Shown: positions 58,901 through 64,000 of the stretch, in pieces | How the letters are laid out: each line of letters starts with the position of its first letter | How positions within the stretch are numbered: the first letter of the stretch is position 1 | NCBI GenBank assembly: GCA_031548545.1 | Contig: JAVBQY010000011.1 | Span: 69,147-133,146 of the forward strand | DNA: 64,000 nt | Reading direction: 5' to 3' | From: UBA932 sp031548545 | GTDB lineage: Bacteria; Bacteroidota; Bacteroidia; Bacteroidales; UBA932 | Notes under the pieces: generated by a model | What the model saw: only the letters and a program-made list of their open reading frames with translations | Databases searched by the model: none | Told to the model about the DNA's origin: nothing | Program-made: the position numbers and the translations under genes

Positions 58901-61400
58901 GGAAAACAGTACGAAGGTGCTGGCCACATACCAACTTGAATGCAAAGGCAAGGAAAGCCGGTTGAGTATTCCTACTACGAAAGAGATGATGCCTAATGCT
59001 TATGTTTATGTCTCTCTGCTGCAGCCGCATGCCGGCGCTGTCAATGATTTGCCGATGCGTTTGTACGGCGTATTGCCTTTGGTCGTGGAAGATCCGCAAA
59101 GCAAGTTGACTCCGGTGCTGCATGCACCTGCCGAAATAGCGCCGGGGCATTCCTTTACGGTAAACGTCAAAGAAGAAAAAAACAGGGACATGACCTATAC
59201 GCTGGCCATTGTAGATGAAGGCTTGCTGGACCTGACGCGCTTTAAAACCCCGGATTTGTGGGGTTATTTCTATCAGCGGGAAGCCTTGGGCGTGCGTACC
59301 TGGGACCTGTATAATTTTGTGCTGGGCGCTTATGGCGGCAAGATAGCGCAGTTGTTCAGCATTGGGGGTGATGATGCGTTAAACGCTTCCGGCAAGCGGA
59401 AAGCAGATCGTTTCAAGCCTGTGGTGCGCTTTGCAGGGCCTTTTACATTGAAGGGCGGACAAACGGGGAAACATATGTTCAATATCAGCAATTATGTCGG
59501 TTCGGTAAGGGTGATGGTCGTCGCCGGCAATAAAACGGCTTATGGAAAGGCGGAGAAAAGTATTCCGGTGCGCAGCCCATTGATGGTGCAGGCCACCTTG
59601 CCGCGTGTCTTGGGGCCGGGTGAAGAAGTAACGTTGCCGGTTTCCGTATTTGCTATGGACAAGCGGGTGAAGCAGGTGAAGGTGGAACTAAGCGCCAATG
59701 CTTTGCTGGAGGTGGCGGACGGCGCTACCCGTTCTCTGACTTTTAATAGCCCTTCCGAGGCGATGGTTAAATTTAAATTGAAGACAAAAGATAAACTGGG
59801 TGTGGCGCAAGTGAAGTTGAAGGCCGTGTCCGGCAATGATACGGCGGAACAAACGATAGACATAGAGGTACGCGCCGCCAATCCGCCCCTGATTGTGTCC
59901 AAAGAGCTCGTATTGCAGGATGAGCAGTCGGCCACCCTGGCCTTGGATATGCCGGGGGTAAACGGCAGTAATACGGTGCAGCTGGAAACCTCTGCTGTTC
60001 CGCCCCTGAATCTGGGCGCCCGTTTGGGTTATTTGCTTTCTTATCCTCACGGTTGTTTGGAACAGGTGACTTCCTGCGCTTTCCCGCAGTTGTTCCTGCC
60101 GGAGGTGGTAGATATGAATGATCAGTTGAAAGAGTTGATGCGCAGACAGGTCGAAGCGGCGTTGCAGCGCTTGCCTTATTTCGCCAGGCCGGATGGGAAC
60201 TTCAGTTATTGGCCCGGTGGTGCGGTGATTAGTGAATGGGCGGCCTGTTATGCAGGACATTTTATGGTCGAGGCCGAGCAGAAAGGCTACCTGCTTCCTT
60301 CCGGATTGAAGGAGAAGTGGCTGGGCTTTCAGCAAAAGGCAGCCCGTGGTTGGAACAAGGCGGATACCGATATGCGTTATGAGTGTCAGCAAAGTGATTT
60401 GTTGCAGGCCTATCGTTTGTATGTGCTGGCTATGGCCGGCCGGCCTGAGCTGGGGGCCATGAACCGCCTGAAAGAGCGGACGGACCTGTCTATGCCGTCT
60501 AAATGGATGCTGGCCGGAGCCTATGCTTTGTCGGCCCAGCCCGAGGCGGCGGAGCGGCTGATCAATGGCCTGTCCGATAAGCCGGAAGCCTATACCTGTT
60601 TGAGCAATACTTACGGATCGGTGAGCCGCGATGAGGCGATGATACTCTCCGTACTAAGCATGATGGGACATAAGGAAAACGCCTTTCTGATGGCCAAGCG
60701 GGTCTCCGAGGCCCTGAATGCCGACAGTTGGATGAGTACGCAATCTATTGCATACAGCCTGATGGCTTTGTCCAAGTTTGCACGGAATGAGGACGGCGCC
60801 TTGAATTTTACTTACAGGACCGATCATGCCAAGGCGGTGGCGGTGACAAGCCGGAAAGCGTTGTGGAATACTACCTTGGGTAATTATGACGGTAAGTTGA
60901 ACCTGAGGGTAGATAACAAGAGCCGGTCTATGCTTTATGTGCGGCTGACGGCTAAAGGCATTCCTGCCGGCGGCCGTGAGCAGGCCGGCGGGCGTAACCT
61001 TTCGCTTTCTGTACGCTATACTGATGCCGCGGGGCGGAGCCTTGATGTAGAGCGGCTGGCCCAGGGAACGGAATTTACGGCCGAAGTTTCCGTGGCGAAC
61101 CCCGGACAGCGGGGCTTATATTCCAATATGGCCCTGATGCATATATTTCCCTCCGGTTGGGAAATTATGGACAGCCGCCTGGAGAATACACCTGTGGATA
61201 ATGCAATTACTTATCAGGATATCCGGGATGATCGCGTATTGAGTTATTTTGACCTGGAGGCCGGTAAATCGTTAATGTTACGCGTGAAACTCCGCGCGGC
61301 GTATACCGGTAAATTCTATCTGCCTGCAGTGGCCTGCGAGGCGATGTATGACGCTTCAATCCATGCCAATACTAAAGGACAACAAGTGGAAGTCTATTAA
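55929..61400 (+). CDS. Alpha-2-macroglobulin family lipoprotein
   Basis: This protein of about 1823 residues is a bacterial alpha-2-macroglobulin, thought to trap foreign proteases in the periplasm. I start at ATG 55929 (M-K-K-S-S) because a lipoprotein signal with a cysteine-rich lipobox then follows directly; an in-frame start at 55884 lies in the promoter. MG-type beta domains fill the N-terminal part, with G-E-R-G-V-W-R-P-G-D-T. The thioester motif G-C-L-E-Q is intact with Cys1376, and the helical thioester domain and receptor-like end follow. It overlaps pbpC, the partner seen in many bacteria (yfhM-pbpC type). Confidence 0.93.
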   Translation: MKKSSAFFILLGVLLCCCSCSGDKPTTVLPNPYVSAYSGGLLPAGTLIKVRLAQELKSGEALEKQLNNIFRLHPSVDGEVFMEDAFTVVFRPAKRLKSATAYTVDFKVSNIRPEASGSDKTFTFSFSTLAPSFTYTTEGLRLYEGVEGGDFYLQGAVRTADLEDNSRIEDLLSVEAAGKALKVSWDHTNAYHTFTVEHIMARDEAYPLLLKWDGAPIKYKYAKTDSLRVPAKDVFELLHVAVHPEDLSVDCFFSMPLDPRQKYASYIQAGDFSRLRFTVTSNKLKVYLPSRPEGRLPFVIKEGLQSVQTKVLPADYTDNLLFEELKPLVRMVGKGVVMPNSTGLHLPFQAVNLRAVDVLVYRTFENNVLQFMQVNNLNGDYELSRVALPVARKTIRLDDDRSLNLKDWNTFSIDLSSLIAPEPGAIYNVRILFNKRYSLYPGCGEGADTGAVATLESLAAPQEIEDDNYWWASENPCEEEYYHRPHFVSQNVLATDIGLIVKHGSDKNYMLFASHLVTAEPLQDVKVTFYNFQQQPIGEGRTGSNGVLQLELKETPYIVVARQGNQKSYLRLGEELSLSLSAFDVAGMTVENGLKGMIYGERGVWRPGDTLFLTFVMDDRRNPLPANHPVSFELYNVNRQLVSKQLRTEGRHGFYTFICPTEPEAPTGNWTAYVKVGGAVFSQSLRVATVKPNRLKIDITLDHDPVMPGQPVSGRLNARWLHGAKTAGNRTALAMKLLPVATAFNSYPDYVFDDITKQFTATEEKITTGRLNENGETHFSLPLATGQASAGKLRAAVRVHVFENEGEYSEDYFQQDVYPYKSYVGLKMPKGTGYDNRLETNKDNRIEMLRVDASGRPLQGRLLVEVFRSQWSWWWYSANGNIADYASRLYSDRVYTTELETDEKGKAAFNYKLPSPDWGVFVVKVTDTGSGHSSAQKMYIDWWSYGRGDEDGNAGGATLLTFSTDKKQYNVGEKAEVIIPSAPGARLIVTVENSTKVLATYQLECKGKESRLSIPTTKEMMPNAYVYVSLLQPHAGAVNDLPMRLYGVLPLVVEDPQSKLTPVLHAPAEIAPGHSFTVNVKEEKNRDMTYTLAIVDEGLLDLTRFKTPDLWGYFYQREALGVRTWDLYNFVLGAYGGKIAQLFSIGGDDALNASGKRKADRFKPVVRFAGPFTLKGGQTGKHMFNISNYVGSVRVMVVAGNKTAYGKAEKSIPVRSPLMVQATLPRVLGPGEEVTLPVSVFAMDKRVKQVKVELSANALLEVADGATRSLTFNSPSEAMVKFKLKTKDKLGVAQVKLKAVSGNDTAEQTIDIEVRAANPPLIVSKELVLQDEQSATLALDMPGVNGSNTVQLETSAVPPLNLGARLGYLLSYPHGCLEQVTSCAFPQLFLPEVVDMNDQLKELMRRQVEAALQRLPYFARPDGNFSYWPGGAVISEWAACYAGHFMVEAEQKGYLLPSGLKEKWLGFQQKAARGWNKADTDMRYECQQSDLLQAYRLYVLAMAGRPELGAMNRLKERTDLSMPSKWMLAGAYALSAQPEAAERLINGLSDKPEAYTCLSNTYGSVSRDEAMILSVLSMMGHKENAFLMAKRVSEALNADSWMSTQSIAYSLMALSKFARNEDGALNFTYRTDHAKAVAVTSRKALWNTTLGNYDGKLNLRVDNKSRSMLYVRLTAKGIPAGGREQAGGRNLSLSVRYTDAAGRSLDVERLAQGTEFTAEVSVANPGQRGLYSNMALMHIFPSGWEIMDSRLENTPVDNAITYQDIRDDRVLSYFDLEAGKSLMLRVKLRAAYTGKFYLPAVACEAMYDASIHANTKGQQVEVY

Positions 61401-63744
61401 GCCGTTTGTAAAAAAACGCTACATAGGGCTGGCGGTGGGCTTATTGCTTGCCTCCGGCTTTTTGTTGCTGCCTTCGTCGTTTGATGATGTGCCTTTTTCT
61501 ACCGTGATAGAAAGCGCCGACGGGCGCCTGCTTGGGGCAAAAATTGCAGCCGACGGGCAGTGGCGTTTTCCGGCATCGGGACCTTTACCGGATAAGTATA
61601 AGCGTTGTGTGGTGGCTTTTGAAGACCGCCGGTTTTATTATCATTTCGGGATAGATCCGCTGGCCGTTGGCCGCGCTTTACTGGTTAACCTGCGTCAGCG
61701 GAAGATAGTGGAAGGAGGAAGTACGCTCAGTATGCAGACCGTACGGTTAATGCGGCAGGGAAAGTCCCGTACTTTTATAGAAAAGGCCATAGAGGCGGTG
61801 CTGGCTGTACGCCTGGAACTGCGTTATTCGAAGGCTGAAATTCTAGGCTTGTATGCCCTCCACGCCCCTTTCGGCGGGAATGTGGTGGGCATTGACGCCG
61901 CAGCCTGGCGTTATTACGGCCGTCCGCCGGCAGCATTGTCTTGGGCGGAGGCCGCAACCCTGGCCGTTTTGCCCAATGCCCCGGCCCTGATTCATCCGGG
62001 GAGGAACAGGTCCGCATTGTTGAAAAAAAGGAATAAGCTGTTGGCGCGCTTGTCGGCCTCCGGTGAAATGGATGCGCAGGACCTGTCTTTGGCTCAGGCC
62101 GAGCCCCTGCCCGGACAGCCCTTGCCTCTGCCGATGGAGGCGCCGCACTTGCTGAAACGACTGGCCCGTACCGGCGCCGGGAAGGTTTTTCATACGACCG
62201 TCTCTTATAGTTTACAACAATATGCCACAGAAGTGGTGAACCGTCATGGCATACAACAACGGGCCAATGAGGTGAATAATCTGGCCGCCCTGATACTGGA
62301 AAATGAAACGGGGCGGGTCTTGGCTTATGTCGGAAATGTAACGGACGCTTATGACGGAGATCAGGGAGAACAGGTGGACTTGATTACCGCCCCGCGGAGT
62401 ACCGGCAGTATCTTGAAGCCCTTTTTGTACGCGGCCCTATATGATGAGGGTAGCCTGTTACCCGGTATGCTGGTGCCGGATGTGCCTACTTATATCAATG
62501 GCTTTGTGCCGCAAAATTTTACCAAGTCTTATGACGGCGCGGTTCCGGCGCATGCGGCGCTGGAGCGCTCTTTGAATATCCCGGCAGTGCTCTTGCTCCA
62601 GGAGTATGGTCTGTCCCGTTTTCACGCCCTGTTACGGCGGATGGGTTTCAGTACTATTGTATATGCGCCGGAGCATTACGGACTTTCTTTGATCTTAGGT
62701 GGGGCGGAAGTGAATTTATGGGAGGTGAGCAGCGCTTATGCCTCCTTGTCACGTACGCTTAACCGTTTTTACAGAACGAATGGTTATTATACGGCTTCCG
62801 ATTGGAACCGGCCTGTACTCACGGAAAATGAAAGGCCGGTTTCGGATACCTGTTTGGAAACTACGGGGATCTTAGGTGCTGCGGCTTGTTGGCAATTACT
62901 GAATTCTTTGGCGGAGGTTAACCGTCCGGAGGGAGAAACGGAGTGGAAATATTTTCGTTCGTCGCGCAAGCTGGCCTGGAAAACGGGTACGAGCTATGGC
63001 AACCGTGATGCCTGGGCTGTGGGTACTACGCCCGAATATACGGTAGGGGTGTGGGTCGGGAACGCCTCGGGGGAAGGCCGCCCTTCGCTTACCGGTGTTA
63101 CGGCCGCAGGACCTGTATTGTTTGATTTGTTCAACCTCTTGCCGGCTACTTCATGGTATAGCCAGCCCTATGATGAGATGAGCCATATAAGTGTGTGCCG
63201 CCAGAGCGGGTACCGTGCCACGGAATTGTGTACGGAAACAGATTCCGTATGGGTGGCGAATGCCGGATTGGATACACCTCCCTGCCCGTATCATCAGTTG
63301 GTTCATCTGGATGCATCCGGCCGTTACCGGGTGACGAGTGATTGTTTCTCGCCACATACCATGCTTAGCCGTTCCTGGTTTGTATTGCCCCCGGCCCAGG
63401 CGTATTTTTATAAGAATAATCATCACTTTTATGAACCCCTGCCGCCGCTGCATCCGCAATGCTTGTCCGGGCAGCCGGTCCAGAGTATGGCCTTGCTCTA
63501 TCCTCAGAACGGGTTCAGGATCGTATTGACCCGGCAGTGCGAGGGGGGCATGGGGCAATTAGTGATGCAGGCTACCCACCGCCGCACAGATGCCGTTATT
63601 TACTGGCACCTGGATAAAGCCTATCTGGGTTCAACCGGCAACGGACAGCATCAGTTGGCCGTCCTGCCGGAGCCTGGTCGCCATGTATTGACATTGGTGG
63701 ACGATGAGGGAAATACCATTAGCGGATCTTTTCTGGTAGAATGA
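61348..63744 (+). CDS. pbpC: Penicillin-binding protein 1C
   Basis: This 798-residue bifunctional peptidoglycan synthase has one N-terminal membrane segment (about residues 26-45). The GT51 glycosyltransferase has E-D-R-R-F-Y-Y-H-F-G-I-D-P and G-G-S-T-L-S-M-Q-T. The transpeptidase shows S-I-L-K (Ser354 nucleophile), S-L-N and K-T-G-T-S near 545, and a C-terminal PbpC-type beta domain ends it. The start at 61348 overlaps the alpha-2-macroglobulin gene by 53 bases; ATG 61363 would still overlap by 38. Overlap implies the two are made together and act at the same envelope site. Confidence 0.95.
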   Translation: MTLQSMPILKDNKWKSIKPFVKKRYIGLAVGLLLASGFLLLPSSFDDVPFSTVIESADGRLLGAKIAADGQWRFPASGPLPDKYKRCVVAFEDRRFYYHFGIDPLAVGRALLVNLRQRKIVEGGSTLSMQTVRLMRQGKSRTFIEKAIEAVLAVRLELRYSKAEILGLYALHAPFGGNVVGIDAAAWRYYGRPPAALSWAEAATLAVLPNAPALIHPGRNRSALLKKRNKLLARLSASGEMDAQDLSLAQAEPLPGQPLPLPMEAPHLLKRLARTGAGKVFHTTVSYSLQQYATEVVNRHGIQQRANEVNNLAALILENETGRVLAYVGNVTDAYDGDQGEQVDLITAPRSTGSILKPFLYAALYDEGSLLPGMLVPDVPTYINGFVPQNFTKSYDGAVPAHAALERSLNIPAVLLLQEYGLSRFHALLRRMGFSTIVYAPEHYGLSLILGGAEVNLWEVSSAYASLSRTLNRFYRTNGYYTASDWNRPVLTENERPVSDTCLETTGILGAAACWQLLNSLAEVNRPEGETEWKYFRSSRKLAWKTGTSYGNRDAWAVGTTPEYTVGVWVGNASGEGRPSLTGVTAAGPVLFDLFNLLPATSWYSQPYDEMSHISVCRQSGYRATELCTETDSVWVANAGLDTPPCPYHQLVHLDASGRYRVTSDCFSPHTMLSRSWFVLPPAQAYFYKNNHHFYEPLPPLHPQCLSGQPVQSMALLYPQNGFRIVLTRQCEGGMGQLVMQATHRRTDAVIYWHLDKAYLGSTGNGQHQLAVLPEPGRHVLTLVDDEGNTISGSFLVE

Positions 63745-63756
63745 TAAAGATAAAGA

Positions 63757-63790
63757 GGGTGTCCAAAAAGTTTTTGGGCACTCTTTTTTT
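63757..63790 (+). terminator. Hairpin after pbpC, possibly also the IS left end
   Basis: GGGTGTCCAAAAA (63757-63769) pairs with TTTTTGGGCACTC (63771-63783), 13 pairs with two G-U pairs, followed by seven T. It would end pbpC transcription. The GGGTGTCC start resembles the tips of IS1182-type elements, so the insertion may begin here. Confidence 0.65.
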
Positions 63791-63873
63791 GTTTCATTTT
63801 TTCGTAAAATAGTTAGTCAAAAATTTGTATATTAATTTGATTAATAGTATCTTAGTGTTATAAAACAATAATT

Positions 63874-64000
63874 TATGGCCAAGGTAGTTTTCAAAGCCCT
63901 GAGTGGCGGTCAGATGACCCTTTTTCCGGAGCGGTTGGATAGCAAGATCCCATCGACTCATCCTGTGAGGTTGATCAACGCAGTAGTCGACCAACTAAAC
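63874..64000 (+). CDS. IS1182 family transposase (N-terminal 42 residues)
   Basis: The frame opens at ATG 63874 and runs off the window. The visible part begins M-A-K-V-V-F-K and contains G-Q-M-T-L-F-P, I-P-S-T-H-P-V-R-L-I-N and V-V-D-Q-L, the characteristic start of IS1182 (DUF772/DDE) transposases in Bacteroidota. The DDE catalytic core is not visible. Whether the element is intact cannot be judged. Confidence 0.8.

Larger units (their letters stand above)
63757..64000 (+). mobile_element. IS1182-type insertion sequence, left end (cut by window end)
   Basis: The stretch from the hairpin to the window end holds an AT-rich leader and the beginning of a transposase gene. The element boundary at 63757 is a guess from the GGGTGTCC tip; the right end and any target duplication lie outside the window. 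Confidence 0.6.

Overview
The window looks like a chromosomal segment of a Bacteroidota bacterium, most likely order Bacteroidales. The reasons are the SusC/SusD pair with a hybrid two-component regulator, repeated promoter boxes of the Bacteroidota type (TAnnTTTG), few Shine-Dalgarno sites, a DUF4295 gene beside rpmG/rpmB/ftsY, and a NUDIX-type xylose regulator in front of xylB-xylA. I cannot assign a genus. No tRNA, rRNA or CRISPR array was seen.

Bases 1-20402 are mostly housekeeping. They hold etfB (cut by the window edge), etfA and an acyl-CoA dehydrogenase for electron transfer from acyl-CoA; a minus-strand set rpmB-rpmG-DUF4295-ftsY; a four-subunit 2-oxoacid:ferredoxin oxidoreductase operon; and a minus-strand membrane-biogenesis set ftsH-cdsA-psd-AI-2E-family permease. 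birA diverges from ftsH. Next comes an 860-base gene-free region with two candidate structured RNAs (one resembling 6S RNA) and three terminators. It is followed by rimO, a YihY-family protein, a secreted endonuclease/exonuclease/phosphatase-family protein, ilvE, rplY and pth.

Bases 20404-55871 form a locus for glucuronoxylan or glucuronoarabinoxylan. The minus-strand arm reads xylR (NUDIX-type regulator), xylB, xylA, an SGNH-type acetylesterase, GH115, GH67, uxuA, an SDR-type mannonate oxidoreductase, galM and a sugar porter. It covers removal of acetyl and (methyl)glucuronosyl groups and catabolism of xylose and glucuronate-derived mannonate. Next are a GH43 lipoprotein and a 1363-residue hybrid two-component system. 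Divergent from that regulator, the plus-strand arm reads susC, susD, a glycan-binding lipoprotein, a GH10 xylanase with three binding modules inserted in its catalytic domain, a GH35-like protein, a GPH-type symporter, a second GH10 and a cytoplasmic GH43. The inferred flow is surface binding and cutting of xylan, SusCD import, periplasmic trimming, symport of xylose and xylooligosaccharides, then xylose isomerase and xylulokinase.

Two regulatory signals stand out. A perfect 9-5-9 palindrome lies just upstream of xylR and again inside the GH67 gene. Two inverted repeats sharing GGTAACA/ATGTTACA half-sites, 63 bases apart, lie upstream of susC. The window ends with an alpha-2-macroglobulin-family lipoprotein overlapping pbpC, and the first 42 codons of an IS1182-type transposase.
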